DNA of 64,000 nucleotides from Myxococcota bacterium (GTDB lineage Bacteria > Myxococcota_A > Bradymonadia > UBA7976 > UBA1532). This document shows, one piece after another, positions 54,895 through 64,000 of the stretch (position 1 is the stretch's first letter; each line of letters starts with the position of its first letter). The position numbers were made by a program, and so were the translations under genes. The notes under the pieces are model-generated. The model searched no databases. It worked only from the letters and a program-made list of their open reading frames with translations, and was not told where the DNA came from. The stretch is from positions 1 to 64,000 of the forward strand of contig CAUJDF010000094.1 of assembly GCA_963169045.1 (NCBI GenBank), given 5' to 3'.

Positions 54895-57020
54895 CGCGGC
54901 GTCTCTTCCGAGGTCGGCGGCGTCTGCCACAGCGCCGCCGGCTTCGCAGCGGCGTGCTCTTCGGGGGTGAGCTGGCCGTGCTCGAGCAGCAGGTCCAGCA
55001 GCGACTGCATCCACCCCTGGTAGTACCCCTCGACGCGCCGCTTCTTGAACTGGGCGTAGTAGCGGCGCGGCCCCGGCAGCAGGCGCACCAGGAAGGCGAT
55101 CTCGACCGGCGTCAGGTCGGCGGGCGCCTTGTCGAAGTAGTGTCGCGCTGCGTCGCCGATGCCGAAGATCTCCGGTCCGAACTCCACGACGTTCAGGTAG
55201 AGCGCGAGCAGGTCCCGCTTCTCGAACTCTCGCTCGAGCAGCCACGTCACCACGAACTCCTCGAGCTTGCGGGTGAGGACCTTGCGTCGGTGGAGGAAGA
55301 GGTTGCGCGCGAGCTGCATGGTCAGCGTCGACGCGCCGCGCACGAAGCGGCCCTGCTGCAGGTTCGTGATCAACGACTGCCGCAGGTGGAGCATGCTGAC
55401 GCCCCGGTGGCGGAAGAAGCCGTTGTCCTCGCTGGCCATGAGCGCGATCGGCAGCAGGGGCGGCACCTCGTCGATCGGCGTCCAGCGATCGCTGTTCGGC
55501 CCGGTGACGCGCTTGATGATCGTGCCGTCGGGCATCTCGAAGCGGGTCTCGAACGTGTCGCGCAGCTGCTTCATGCGCAGCCCGGGCGGGAGCTGCGTCA
55601 CGCGGAGCTTCGCGACGTCGAGGTCGATGTCGAGGCGTGCGTCGTCCAGCTTCCGAGCGTCGATGGCCACGTCGACGCCGAGCGACAGGGGGCCGGTGAG
55701 CCGAATGCCGCTCAGGTTGGGCATGAGGCCCGGCGGTACGGCGGCGGTGAGATCCTCGCCGTTCACGGGGCCGAGGGCGAGGCGCCCCTGAACGCGCGGT
55801 CCGCCGTCCGCGAGGGTCACGTCGGCCTCGAGCTCGGCGGTGACGTTGCCGGCACGGACGCGACCGGCGAGCAGGCGCGCCCGCCGCTCGGGCTCGAGGT
55901 CGACGAGCAGCTTGCCGGCGAGGCCGAGCTCGGCGGGGCCCACCGGTTCGTCGGCGAGCCGCGGGTGCGTCACCATGAGGCCCGCGAGCGTCAGATCGCC
56001 GTCGACCTCGCCGTGCCTGGCCGCGAAGTCCCAGCGCGCCTCGAAGTGACCGGAGGCGGTCCCGCCGAGCGTGGCATGGACGTCGGCGACGCGCAGATCG
56101 TCGAAGTCGGCGCGGACGACCAGGCGCTCGCGCGAGAGCGTCCCGGCGGCGCTCAGGCGCGCGCCGCCCGGCAAGGTGAGCGTCACCTCCACCGGCCGCT
56201 CGGGCCTCTCCTCGAGGAAGACGCGCGCGTCGAGCAGCGCGCCATCGAGCGGCGTGGGGAGCTCGTCGTCCTCGCCGCGGCCGAGGCGCGCGCCGCGGAG
56301 CTCGAGCCACCGCCCCTGCTCGCCGGTGATCATGCCCGCGCCGCCCGCTTCGACGTAGCCGAGCCCCGGCCAGGCGACCCGGTGCGGATGGTCGCAGCGC
56401 ACGTCGGCCCGGACGGGCCGCCGGCCCTCGAGGAGCGCCTCGAAACGGCAGCTCTCGAGGCGGGGCGTCACCGCGCGGAAGGCGCCGGCGATGGCGCCGC
56501 CCTCCTTGACCTCCAGGTCGACGCCGTCGAGTTCCATCGCACCGCGTCGGTCGACGAGGCGTCCGCCGGTGACGCGCACCACCGGAAGCGGCACGCCGCT
56601 CGCACCGCCGTCGCCGCTGTCGCCGCCGCCACCCGGCCTCCGCGCGCTGCGGGCGCGATCGGCGAGGACGCGCAGGCCGCCCTCGACCGAGCCGTCGCCC
56701 GCGAAGGACACCACGGGGCGCTCGACCTCGACGCGCTTCGGCATCAGCCGACCGTGCACCGCGTCGCGCCACGCGACCTCGGCGCTCACCGCGTCGATGG
56801 TGACGAGCGGGTCGTCCGCGAAGCCCACGCGAACGCCTTCGAGCCGCAGGCCCAGCAGGCCGACCGGCGCGTACCGCTCGACGGCGATGTCGAGGCCGAG
56901 GCGCGCGGACGCCTTCTCGACGGCGCGCCGGCCCGCCCACCGCACGACGGGCCCGTGCGCGAGGGCGGCGAGCCCCGCGAGGCCCACGAGCCCCAGCAGA
57001 ATCTTGATCCCTCTCCTCAC
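54891..57020 (-). CDS. AsmA-like domain fused to GT51 peptidoglycan transglycosylase
   Basis: 709 aa. One N-terminal membrane helix, then ~430 residues of AsmA/TamB-like beta-repeat sequence (LDIAVERYAPVGLLGLRLEG, LDGVDLEVKEGG, LSGIRLTGPLSL). A GT51 transglycosylase follows (~470-670) with SEDNGFFRHRGVSMLHLRQS carrying the catalytic Glu, RGASTLTMQLARNLFLHR (canonical GGSTITQQ altered) and LALYLNVVEFGPEIFGIGDAA. No transpeptidase domain, so it polymerises glycan only, like MtgA. Coupling an AsmA-type lipid-transfer or envelope fold to glycan synthesis is uncommon. GTG start. Confidence 0.88.
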   Translation of the reverse strand: MRRGIKILLGLVGLAGLAALAHGPVVRWAGRRAVEKASARLGLDIAVERYAPVGLLGLRLEGVRVGFADDPLVTIDAVSAEVAWRDAVHGRLMPKRVEVERPVVSFAGDGSVEGGLRVLADRARSARRPGGGGDSGDGGASGVPLPVVRVTGGRLVDRRGAMELDGVDLEVKEGGAIAGAFRAVTPRLESCRFEALLEGRRPVRADVRCDHPHRVAWPGLGYVEAGGAGMITGEQGRWLELRGARLGRGEDDELPTPLDGALLDARVFLEERPERPVEVTLTLPGGARLSAAGTLSRERLVVRADFDDLRVADVHATLGGTASGHFEARWDFAARHGEVDGDLTLAGLMVTHPRLADEPVGPAELGLAGKLLVDLEPERRARLLAGRVRAGNVTAELEADVTLADGGPRVQGRLALGPVNGEDLTAAVPPGLMPNLSGIRLTGPLSLGVDVAIDARKLDDARLDIDLDVAKLRVTQLPPGLRMKQLRDTFETRFEMPDGTIIKRVTGPNSDRWTPIDEVPPLLPIALMASEDNGFFRHRGVSMLHLRQSLITNLQQGRFVRGASTLTMQLARNLFLHRRKVLTRKLEEFVVTWLLEREFEKRDLLALYLNVVEFGPEIFGIGDAARHYFDKAPADLTPVEIAFLVRLLPGPRRYYAQFKKRRVEGYYQGWMQSLLDLLLEHGQLTPEEHAAAKPAALWQTPPTSEETPR

Positions 57021-57196
57021 GCGGCGTCGATTCTGCCCGAACCGGCGGCCGGATCCACTCGGCGCGCCGGAGCGGGGGCGGGCGAGGCGGCCCGGCGCTG
57101 CGAGATTGACAAGCCGCGCGCGGGCCGCCGATGCTGAGACACATCACTCTCGTCGCGTCATCGCGGTGCCGTCACCACGGGGAGGGGGAACCTTCA

Positions 57197-58408
57197 TTGC
57201 GGACCGGTTCGATCGGGAGCACCGCGCCCGCGGCCGAGCGGGCGCTCACGAGTGACGGGGTCCTGCTGGGCATGCGGCGCTACCCGCGGCCGAACGCGCC
57301 GCCGGTGCTGCTGCTGCACGGGCTGGCCCAGAACCTCCACGGCTGGGACCTGCCGGTGCCCGGCCACAGCCTGGCCCGCCACCTGTCCGCCGCCGGCTTC
57401 GACGTGTGGCTGGGCAACCTCCGCGGGCACGGACGACGTCCTCACCGCAGCGGGGCCGGCGCCCGCGCGGCGCGCATCGACGACTACGGCCTGCTCGACG
57501 TGCCGGCGCTCCTCGACCGCGTCCGCCGCGTGACCGGCCGGCCGCCGCTCGTCGTCGGCCACAGCATGGGCGGCATCGCCACGCTGATGTGCCTGCAGGG
57601 CGCGGCCTACGACGCGCAGGGGCGGGTGATCATCGATCCGGCACGGGCCGAGGCACGGCAGCGCGCGGTGGCGGGGGCGGTTTTGGTGGCGGTGCCGCCC
57701 GGGCTGCGCTGGGACGTGCGCCCGGGCCTGGCCTCGTGGCTGCGCGGCGAGAAGTGGGAGTGCAACCCGCTCTTGCAGTCGGTGTTGGCTCGGCGGCCCG
57801 TCCGGGGCCTGCTGAAGAGGCTGCCGCTCGACGTCTTCCCCACCGGCGGCGTGGCCCGCGCTGTCGACCGCGCCGCGGCGCTGCCCGGCCCCTTCGGGCT
57901 CGTCGGCGCCGGCGTGGTGCACGTCGGTGGCGCCGCCGTGAGCCGCGCCCTGGCCCACACCCTCTGGAACCCCGAAAACATGGACCGAGCGCTGGTCGAA
58001 GCCGAGACGCGCCATACCCTCGAGGACGCGTCGCGGGCGGTCCTGCACCAGTTCGTCGACTGGATCGCCCACGGCACGATGCGCGAGTACACGACCGACG
58101 ACCCCGCGCGGCCGCCGCACGTGTACGCCGACCACCTGCAGTCGGTGCAGGTGCCGGTGCTGATGGTCGCCGGCGAGCTGGATCGCGTGGTGCCGCCGTC
58201 GCAGGTCGTCCGTCACGGCCTGCGCAACGTCGGCAGCAGCGACCGCGCGCTCCTGGTCCTCCCCGGCTTCGGCCACAACGACCTCCGCGTCGGGCTGGCG
58301 GCGCCCACCGCGCTCTACCCGCGCATCGTCGAGTGGCTGCGCGACCGCGCGGCGCTCACCCTGCCGAACCGCGCCCCCGCGAGCGCCCGCGCCCACGACC
58401 TGGGCTGA
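57197..58408 (+). CDS. Alpha/beta hydrolase
   Basis: 403 aa from a proposed TTG at 57197, which has GGAGGGGG 8 nt upstream; the frame also opens at ATG 57131, which has no ribosome site. Triad candidates: Ser in VVGHSMGGIATL, Asp in AGELDRVVPP and His in LPGFGHNDLRVG. Oxyanion region VLLLHGLAQNLHGWDL. The long lid segment (~170-260) and the LRGHGRRPHRSG block recall lipases and PHA-type acyltransferases. Substrate unknown. No signal peptide. Its stop overlaps the glycerate kinase start (TGATG). Confidence 0.8.
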   Translation: MRTGSIGSTAPAAERALTSDGVLLGMRRYPRPNAPPVLLLHGLAQNLHGWDLPVPGHSLARHLSAAGFDVWLGNLRGHGRRPHRSGAGARAARIDDYGLLDVPALLDRVRRVTGRPPLVVGHSMGGIATLMCLQGAAYDAQGRVIIDPARAEARQRAVAGAVLVAVPPGLRWDVRPGLASWLRGEKWECNPLLQSVLARRPVRGLLKRLPLDVFPTGGVARAVDRAAALPGPFGLVGAGVVHVGGAAVSRALAHTLWNPENMDRALVEAETRHTLEDASRAVLHQFVDWIAHGTMREYTTDDPARPPHVYADHLQSVQVPVLMVAGELDRVVPPSQVVRHGLRNVGSSDRALLVLPGFGHNDLRVGLAAPTALYPRIVEWLRDRAALTLPNRAPASARAHDLG

Positions 58409-59493
58409 TGCGGGCCGTCCTGGCCCCCGACAGCTTCAAAGGGTGCCTCTCGAGTCCCGAGGTGGCCGCAGCGCTTGCCTCGGGCCTCCGCGACGTGTGG
58501 CCGGACGTGGAGACGCTCGCCCGTCCGCTCGCCGACGGCGGGGAGGGGACGCTGGCGGCGCTGGTGGCGGCGGTGCCGGGCACGCTCGTGCCGGCGCGGG
58601 TCCGCGGCCCCCACGGCGAGGCGGTCGACGCGGCGTGGTGGCGATCGGCGGACGGGCGGCTCGGCGTCGTCGAGATGGCGCGGGCGTCGGGGCTGTCGGT
58701 CACGACGCGGCGGGAGCCGCGGACGGCGTCGACGTTCGGCACGGGCGAGCTCGTCGCGGCGGCCGTGGCGGCGGGCGTCGACGAGGTGTGGGTGGGCGCC
58801 GGCGGCAGCGCGACGGTGGACGGCGGCGCGGGCGCGCTGGCCGCGCTCGGGTGCCGGCTCTCCGACGCGCGGGGACGGCCGACGATGGACCCGGCGCGCG
58901 TCGTTCGCGTCGAGGCGTCGCCGCTCGCCGCGACGGTGCGCGTGCTCTGCGACGTCCGCAACCCGCTGCTCGGAGCGGAGGGGGCGGCGGCGGTGTACGG
59001 GCCGCAGAAGGGCGCGTCCGCAAAGGAGATTCCGGTGCTCGAGGCCGGCCTCGCCCGGTTCGCCGCGGCGCTCGCGGTGACCTTCGGGCGCGACCCCGCG
59101 GCCGTGGCCGGCGCGGGGGCGGCGGGCGGCCTCGCGGGGGGCCTCTGGGCGGCGTTCGGCGCCGAGCTCCGGCCCGGCGTCGACGCCGTCGCGACGCTCG
59201 TCGGCCTCGACGCGGCCATCGCGCGCGCCGACCTCGTGCTCACGGGCGAAGGGCGCCTCGACGAGCAGACCGCATACGGAAAGACGGTCGCCGGCGTGCT
59301 CCGCCGGGCCGCCGGCCGCCCGGTGTGGGTGTTCGCCGGCGACGTCACCGAAGCGGGGGAACGCTGGTGCGCCGCCCACGGGGGGTGTGCCGTGCCGATC
59401 GCGCCCGGACCCCTCTCCGCCGAGGCCAGCAGCGCCGCCGCGGCGACGCTGCTCCGCCGCGCCGCCGCGCGCGCGGCCCGCCTCCGACGCTGA
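58408..59493 (+). CDS. Glycerate 2-kinase (GarK/GlxK family)
   Basis: 361 aa. Phosphorylates D-glycerate, feeding glyoxylate or sugar-acid carbon into glycolysis. Family blocks: VLAPDSFKGCLSSPEVAAAL at the N-terminus, PLADGGEGTLAALVAA, VGAGGSATVDGGAGALAALG, CDVRNPLLGAEGAAAVYGPQ, and TGEGRLDEQTAYGKTVAGVL near the end. Start overlaps the hydrolase stop by one base. Confidence 0.95.
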   Translation: MRAVLAPDSFKGCLSSPEVAAALASGLRDVWPDVETLARPLADGGEGTLAALVAAVPGTLVPARVRGPHGEAVDAAWWRSADGRLGVVEMARASGLSVTTRREPRTASTFGTGELVAAAVAAGVDEVWVGAGGSATVDGGAGALAALGCRLSDARGRPTMDPARVVRVEASPLAATVRVLCDVRNPLLGAEGAAAVYGPQKGASAKEIPVLEAGLARFAAALAVTFGRDPAAVAGAGAAGGLAGGLWAAFGAELRPGVDAVATLVGLDAAIARADLVLTGEGRLDEQTAYGKTVAGVLRRAAGRPVWVFAGDVTEAGERWCAAHGGCAVPIAPGPLSAEASSAAAATLLRRAAARAARLRR

Positions 59494-59527
59494 CGAACCG
59501 CCGCCGATGCGGTAGAAGTCGGCGTCG

Positions 59528-60637
59528 ATGTCGCACCCACCCTCCCACGCGCGCCGGCGCGCGGCGCTGGCGGCCCTGCTCCTGTCGGGCTGCGGCGGCG
59601 CGCGTCCGGCGCCCGAGACGCCCTTCGCCCTGGCCATCGCGTCGACGAGCGGCGGCGCCTATGTGGCCGGCTGCGCGGAGGGCGATCGCGTCGCGGCCGC
59701 GCGGCCCTACGCGGTGGAGCGCTGGCATCTGCCCGCCGACGGGGCGCCGGCGCTCACGGCGCGGGTGCCGGTCGGCGTGCCGGGCGTGGATCCGCCCGTC
59801 GTCTCGCTGACCTGCGACGGGGAACGCCTCGTCGTCGGCCTGGCCGAGGGGGCAGTCGGTCTCGAGGGCGGGGCCGTGGCCTGGCGCGGCGCACCGCCCG
59901 CAGGCTGGCCCGCCGCCGCGCCGCCGCCGACGAGCGACGGGCCGCACCGCTTCACGGCCACGCTGCCCGACGGACGCGTCACGGCACTCGGTGACTGGGG
60001 CCGCGGCACGCTCCGCGGCGGCGAGTTCGTCGAGTGGCGTCCCGCGGCGGGCGGCCTCGCCGAGGCGACGTTCGACGGCGAGGTCGTGTGGGCGGTGGGG
60101 CCCGGCGGCCTGTGGCGCTGGCGGCCCGGGCCGGGCGAGCCGATGGCGGTCCCGCTGCCCGCCGGACTGGCCGGGCAGCCCCTGGTCGACGTCTTCCGCG
60201 ACGGTCCGTACCTCTGGGTCCGCACGGCAGAGGGGCAGGGGTGGCCGTTCGACGTCCGCGGCGCCGTGCCGGTCGTCGCCGCCGAGCCGGGGACGCTCGC
60301 CGATCCGCCCGCCGCCCCGCTGCGCGCGCCCGCCGGCCCGTTCTCCATCGAGGCCTCCGCCGGCGCGCGCCGACTGCGGATCCTCGAGGCCGAGGCGCAG
60401 CGCCTCGTCGGCGACGTCGAGCTGCCGGGCCCGCTCCACGCGCTGCTGCCGCTCGGCGACGTGTTGCTCGTCGCTGCCGGGGACGAGGTCCGGGCGCTGC
60501 GCTTCGGTGACGACGGCGCGGCGCACGTCGCCGGACGCCTGCGCTTGTGGTCACCGACGGTCCGCCTGTTCGCCGTCGGCGACCGGATCCTGCTCGTCGG
60601 CCCGCGCTACGGCTTCGCGGTCGCCCGCCGCCCGTAG
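59528..60637 (+). CDS. Hypothetical lipoprotein with beta-propeller-like repeats
   Basis: 369 aa. Signal with lipobox ALLLSGC, then repeated short beta units with Gly-Trp/Gly-Leu turns (LAIASTSGGAYVAGC, VVSLTCDGERLVVGLAEG, ATFDGEVVWAVGPGGLWRW, LRILEAEAQRLVGDVELPG), suggesting a WD/PQQ-type propeller. No family or catalytic residue recognised. A TAGAAG box ends 9 nt before the ATG and there is no ribosome site. Stands between glycerate kinase and the convergent GH57 gene. Confidence 0.75.
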   Translation: MSHPPSHARRRAALAALLLSGCGGARPAPETPFALAIASTSGGAYVAGCAEGDRVAAARPYAVERWHLPADGAPALTARVPVGVPGVDPPVVSLTCDGERLVVGLAEGAVGLEGGAVAWRGAPPAGWPAAAPPPTSDGPHRFTATLPDGRVTALGDWGRGTLRGGEFVEWRPAAGGLAEATFDGEVVWAVGPGGLWRWRPGPGEPMAVPLPAGLAGQPLVDVFRDGPYLWVRTAEGQGWPFDVRGAVPVVAAEPGTLADPPAAPLRAPAGPFSIEASAGARRLRILEAEAQRLVGDVELPGPLHALLPLGDVLLVAAGDEVRALRFGDDGAAHVAGRLRLWSPTVRLFAVGDRILLVGPRYGFAVARRP

Positions 60638-60696
60638 CGCGCCCGGCCCCGGAGATCGATCGCGGCCCCGGGGGCGCGAACGCCGTCGTCGCGCGC

Positions 60697-62853
60697 CTAC
60701 ACGCTCCAGTTCAGCTCTTCGAAGTGCTCGTCGGGAACGACCAGGTGGATGTTGCCGCCGGCGGGGTAGCGCTCGAGCTCGACGCGGTCGCGCAGCAGGT
60801 GCACGGCGACGGTGGCCCGGTCGCCGGCGGCCAGCGCGAGGCGATGGAAGGGGATGCCGAGCTCGAGCACGCCGTGCTCGAACTTCACCTGGTCGATGGG
60901 GCGGGGATCGATGGGCCGCAGGTCGGGGCCGATGCGCCAGAGCGTGCCCTCGCGCGGCTGGTCCAGCGGGATCTCGGCATAGAAATCCTCGCCGCCGTGC
61001 AGGTGCACGCGCACCGTCGCCCCGTGCAGACCGTGCGTCGACGCGTCGTCGAGCGGCTCGAGACGCAGGTAGAAGCGGTCGGGGTCGAAGCCGTAGCGCA
61101 GCCGGCCGAAGTAGCGCACCGCGCGGTGCATGCTGCCGCGCGGCGCCGACAGCTCGACGACGCCGCCGCCGACCCAGTCGAAGTAGGTGCTCTCGCCGTC
61201 GAAGCGCGGCGTGACGAACGAGCGCGGCTGCTTGTCGAACGGCACCGCGCGCTCCGGCGCCAGCGGCTGGTGCAGCGCGCTCGGCGCCTGCGCGTCGAGC
61301 GCCTCGTAGACCGCGATCAGGTGGTGGCGGAAGAGGTGGTCGAAGTCGGGATCCTGCTCGCTGCTGAACGGCTCGCCGTACCACCAGAACCAGTCGCTGC
61401 CCTCGGCGGCCAGGATGTGGTCGTAGGCCACCGCCACCTTGGCCGGATCGGCCTTCGCCCTGCGCTGCTCGAAGAACCGGCGCGCCTCGCCGAGGAGCCG
61501 CCACGCGACGTTGTCGGTGGGATCGCCGATCCAGATGCCGAAGTCGCCGTGGATCCACGAGCCGGAGTGCAGCTTCGTCAGGGTGCGCCGCGGTGGGTGC
61601 GCGGCGAGGTGCTCGCCGAGCCGCACCGTCCGCAGCCAGGGCAACTGGGGCAACGTAGCGCAGAGGCGCTCGAGGAAGGCCATCCCGCTGTCGGTGAAGG
61701 CCTCCCACGGGTTCTCGCCGTCGAGGATCACCGCCAGCAGCGGCGGCTCGTCGTTCGCCTGGGCACCCTCGCGCACGGCGGCGAAGCGCCCCACCAGGTC
61801 GTCGACCGCCACCTCGGGCGCGTTCTTGGCGTAGGTGAAGCCGATGAGGTCGCTGATGGCCGTGTCGCGGAACACGGCGTCGATCTCGGCGCCCTCGACC
61901 TGGACGCGATACGGCCGGAAGAGATCGGATCGCCGCCGCTCGCCGCCCGGCAGGCTGCGCCAGAGCTGTTGCTCGTCGGTGGCCATCCACCGGAGGCCGT
62001 GCGCGGCGAGGAGCGGCACGATCTCCGGGCTGACGGACCCCTCGGCGGGCCACATGCCCGTCGCCTTCGAGCCGAACGCCTGCGCGTGGGCCACGACGGC
62101 GCGGCGCACATGCTCCCGCGCGTCGTCGGGCCACTGGAAGCGCGGCGGCCGCGGCGAGCTGGGCGCCGAGCGCGAGGCGACGTCGGAGTCGACCACGAGC
62201 GGCAGGATGGGATGGTAGTACGGGGTCGTCGACACCTCGATCTGGCCGCGGTCGATGAGCCGCGTATAGAGCGGCAGCAGCCGGCGCATGACCGCGATCT
62301 GCAGGTCGAGCAGGCGCTTCTTCTCGTCCTCGGTGTACCCGCGCCCCCGGGCCTCGAGCTCCGCGATGAGCGGGTACTCGCGGCGGGCCGCGAAGCCGAA
62401 CCACGCCAGGTTGAACAGGACCTGCAGGTCACGCAGCTCGTCGACGGTCATCGTCTCGGCCGCGTCGGGCCGCATCGCGTCGAGGCCGCGTTTGTTGAAG
62501 AGGCTCCAGTAGCGCGGCCGCGGGCGGATGCCGGTGTCGCGGTTGATCGAGAAGAAGTTGCGGACGACGAAGGCCCGCTCCGACGCGCTCAGCAGACGCG
62601 CCGGCTTGCGCGAGACCTCCCAGTAGAGGTCGCGCTCGCCGCGCTCCACATAGGCGGCGAGCTGCTCGAGCAGGACGGGCACGAAGTTGAACGTCGCCCG
62701 CACGTCGGGGTGCCGCTCGAACAGCCACGCCATGTCGAAGTAGGCGCGGGAGGCGTGCAGGCGCACCCAGGGGAGCATCCGCTGCCCGGTGGTCGGATCG
62801 CGGTACTCCGGCTGGTGCATGTGCCAGACGAAGGCGACGTGCAGCACGCTCAT
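60697..62853 (-). CDS. GH57 glycoside hydrolase (alpha-glucan active)
   Basis: 718 aa. N-terminal GH57 barrel with motif 1 HMHQPEYRD, the nucleophile Glu in GMWPAEGSVSPEIVPLLA and the acid/base Asp in LDGENPWEAFTDS, followed by SGSWIHGDFGIWIGD. The C-terminal ~230 residues form a beta-rich domain (FYLRLEPLDD, HLHGGEDFYAEIPLD). The HMHQPEY type is found in amylopullulanases and glucanotransferases. It starts 19 nt after glgC on the same strand, pointing to glycogen remodelling. Cytoplasmic, no signal. GGGAG precedes the ATG. Confidence 0.93.
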   Translation of the reverse strand: MSVLHVAFVWHMHQPEYRDPTTGQRMLPWVRLHASRAYFDMAWLFERHPDVRATFNFVPVLLEQLAAYVERGERDLYWEVSRKPARLLSASERAFVVRNFFSINRDTGIRPRPRYWSLFNKRGLDAMRPDAAETMTVDELRDLQVLFNLAWFGFAARREYPLIAELEARGRGYTEDEKKRLLDLQIAVMRRLLPLYTRLIDRGQIEVSTTPYYHPILPLVVDSDVASRSAPSSPRPPRFQWPDDAREHVRRAVVAHAQAFGSKATGMWPAEGSVSPEIVPLLAAHGLRWMATDEQQLWRSLPGGERRRSDLFRPYRVQVEGAEIDAVFRDTAISDLIGFTYAKNAPEVAVDDLVGRFAAVREGAQANDEPPLLAVILDGENPWEAFTDSGMAFLERLCATLPQLPWLRTVRLGEHLAAHPPRRTLTKLHSGSWIHGDFGIWIGDPTDNVAWRLLGEARRFFEQRRAKADPAKVAVAYDHILAAEGSDWFWWYGEPFSSEQDPDFDHLFRHHLIAVYEALDAQAPSALHQPLAPERAVPFDKQPRSFVTPRFDGESTYFDWVGGGVVELSAPRGSMHRAVRYFGRLRYGFDPDRFYLRLEPLDDASTHGLHGATVRVHLHGGEDFYAEIPLDQPREGTLWRIGPDLRPIDPRPIDQVKFEHGVLELGIPFHRLALAAGDRATVAVHLLRDRVELERYPAGGNIHLVVPDEHFEELNWSV

Positions 62854-62872
62854 GGTTCAGGCTCCCGCGGTC

Positions 62873-64000
62873 TCAGGCCTCGACGTGGGCGCCCTTGGGA
62901 ACGGCGACGATGCCTTCGGGGCTCACCGTGAAGCGCTCGCGGTCGCGCTCGAGGTCGTAGCCGATGCTGGCGCCGGGGTCGACGCGCACGAACTTGTCGA
63001 GGATGGCCCGGCGCACGCGCGCGTTGCGGCCGATGTCGACGCCCTCGCCGAGGACGCTGTCGCTCACCTGGGCGTAGCTGTGGACCTTCACCGAGGGCCC
63101 GAGGATGCAGCGGTGCACCCAGCCGCCGGAGATGATGCAGCCGGGGCTGACCATCGAGTCGGTGGCGTAGCCACGGCGCTCGTCCTGGGCGCCGTCGAAC
63201 ACGAACTTGGCCGCCGGCAGGTGCTGGTACGTGGTGCGGATCGGCCAGAGGCGGTTGTAGAGGTTGAACGTCGGCAACACGTCGACGAGGTCCATCGACG
63301 CCTCCCAGTACGCCTCGAGCGTGCCCACGTCGCGCCAATAGCCGCGCTCCTTGGGCTCCATGCCGGGGTGCGTGTTGCCGGAGAAGTCGTACACGAACAC
63401 GTTCCGGGTCCCGACCATCGACGTGATGATGCTCTTGCCGAAGTCGTGGGCGCTCTGTTCAAGCCCGGCGTCGTGCGTGATCTCCTCGACGAGCGTGCGC
63501 GTGCGGAACAGGTAGTTGCCCATGCTGGCGAGGCACATCTTCGGGTTGTCGGGCATCGGCGGCGGGTTCGACGGCTTCTCGACGAAGTCGGTCATGCGCC
63601 CGTTCGCGTCGACGGCGAGGATGCCGAACTGGTGCCCCTGCTCGATGGGCACCGGGATGGCAGCCATCGTCAGATCGGCGTCGCGCTCGCGGTGGAAAGC
63701 CACCATCTGCCGCGCGTCCATCTTGTAGATGTGGTCGGCGGCGAACACGGCGACGATGTCGGGCTGCGTGTCGGTGATGAGGTTCAGGTTCTGGAAGATC
63801 GCGTCGGCGCTGCCCCGGAACCAGTCGCGCCCCACCCGCATCTGCGCCGGCACCGGCTCCACGAAGTGGCCCATGATGGGCGAGAGCTGCCAGCCGCGCG
63901 TGATGTGCGAGATCAGGCTCGAGGCCTTGTACTGCGTCAGCACCTTGACGTGGTACAGGCCCGAGTTCACGAGGTTGCTCAACACGAAGTCGATCAGGCG
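62873..64000 (-). CDS. glgC: Glucose-1-phosphate adenylyltransferase (N-terminus beyond window)
   Basis: About 376 C-terminal residues are visible; the frame runs off the right edge (RLIDFVLSNLVNSG is the first readable stretch, where GlgC has RLIDFALSNCVNSG). Makes ADP-glucose, the committed step of glycogen synthesis. Visible blocks: GSADAIFQNLNLI, VAVFAADHIYKMD, FVEKPSNPPPMPDNP, GYWRDVGTLEAYWEA substrate site and the left-handed beta-helix tail (SMVSPGCIISGGWVHRCILG). Pairs with the GH57 gene downstream. Confidence 0.95.
   Translation of the reverse strand, partial: RLIDFVLSNLVNSGLYHVKVLTQYKASSLISHITRGWQLSPIMGHFVEPVPAQMRVGRDWFRGSADAIFQNLNLITDTQPDIVAVFAADHIYKMDARQMVAFHRERDADLTMAAIPVPIEQGHQFGILAVDANGRMTDFVEKPSNPPPMPDNPKMCLASMGNYLFRTRTLVEEITHDAGLEQSAHDFGKSIITSMVGTRNVFVYDFSGNTHPGMEPKERGYWRDVGTLEAYWEASMDLVDVLPTFNLYNRLWPIRTTYQHLPAAKFVFDGAQDERRGYATDSMVSPGCIISGGWVHRCILGPSVKVHSYAQVSDSVLGEGVDIGRNARVRRAILDKFVRVDPGASIGYDLERDRERFTVSPEGIVAVPKGAHVEA

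Overview
The window is a very GC-rich bacterial chromosome segment with dense genes, many GTGA/ATGA stop-start overlaps and GTG/TTG starts. Several traits point to Myxococcota (the old myxobacterial Deltaproteobacteria). These are a MYXO-CTERM-like C-terminus, MopE-type Asp/Cys metal-binding repeats, lipoproteins with Asp/Ala/Pro-rich linkers, a Ser/Thr kinase with PEGA domains, and a thrombospondin-repeat OmpA protein. This assignment is inference from gene content; no rRNA or tRNA gene is visible.

Layout. 1-2 kb: a 44-bp tandem repeat and an FHIPEP-family export gate gene (FlhA/SctV). 2.1-13.3 kb: REC-GAF-HD-GYP regulator, large CotH-kinase lipoprotein, a 43-bp tandem array, an unknown helical protein, a small YgaP-like membrane protein behind a possible sigma-54 promoter, a PAS histidine kinase and a pentaheme surface cytochrome. 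13.4-19.2 kb: gyrA, then hemL with AtpZ-like, AtpI-like, atpB and atpE, ended by a strong terminator. 19.2-28.3 kb: histidine kinase, prepilin peptidase and a GT39-like glycosyltransferase on the minus strand, then ParA overlapping a MopE/formylglycine-enzyme-like lipoprotein, and a patatin.

28.4-37.6 kb is the most unusual part, a probable extracellular electron transfer locus. It holds a diheme cytochrome fused to rhodanese and an HTH-receiver regulator. A Cys-rich lipoprotein is translationally coupled to a fusion of cyclic-nucleotide-binding, four-[4Fe-4S] and membrane modules. Next comes a periplasmic cytochrome with 30 CXXCH motifs in ten triheme modules, translationally coupled to an outer-membrane beta-barrel. 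Together these could carry electrons between the quinone pool and the cell exterior, a porin-cytochrome-like conduit with a novel architecture.

37.6-48.2 kb is mostly housekeeping: rpsB-tsf-pyrH-frr, gshA, a PilT-type ATPase with an outer-membrane protein, and cinA-thpR-like-recA, where the thpR-like product seems to have lost both catalytic motifs. 48.3-57 kb: PEGA Ser/Thr kinase, a 38-bp tandem array, OmpA-family protein, an unknown lipoprotein and an AsmA-GT51 fusion. 57-64 kb: alpha/beta hydrolase, glycerate kinase, an unknown lipoprotein, and a GH57 glucanase with glgC, which is cut by the window edge.

Promoters resembling the sigma-70 consensus are readable for many units. A recurring arrangement, TANNNT followed by exactly 7 nt and then the start codon, suggests leaderless transcription of several envelope genes.
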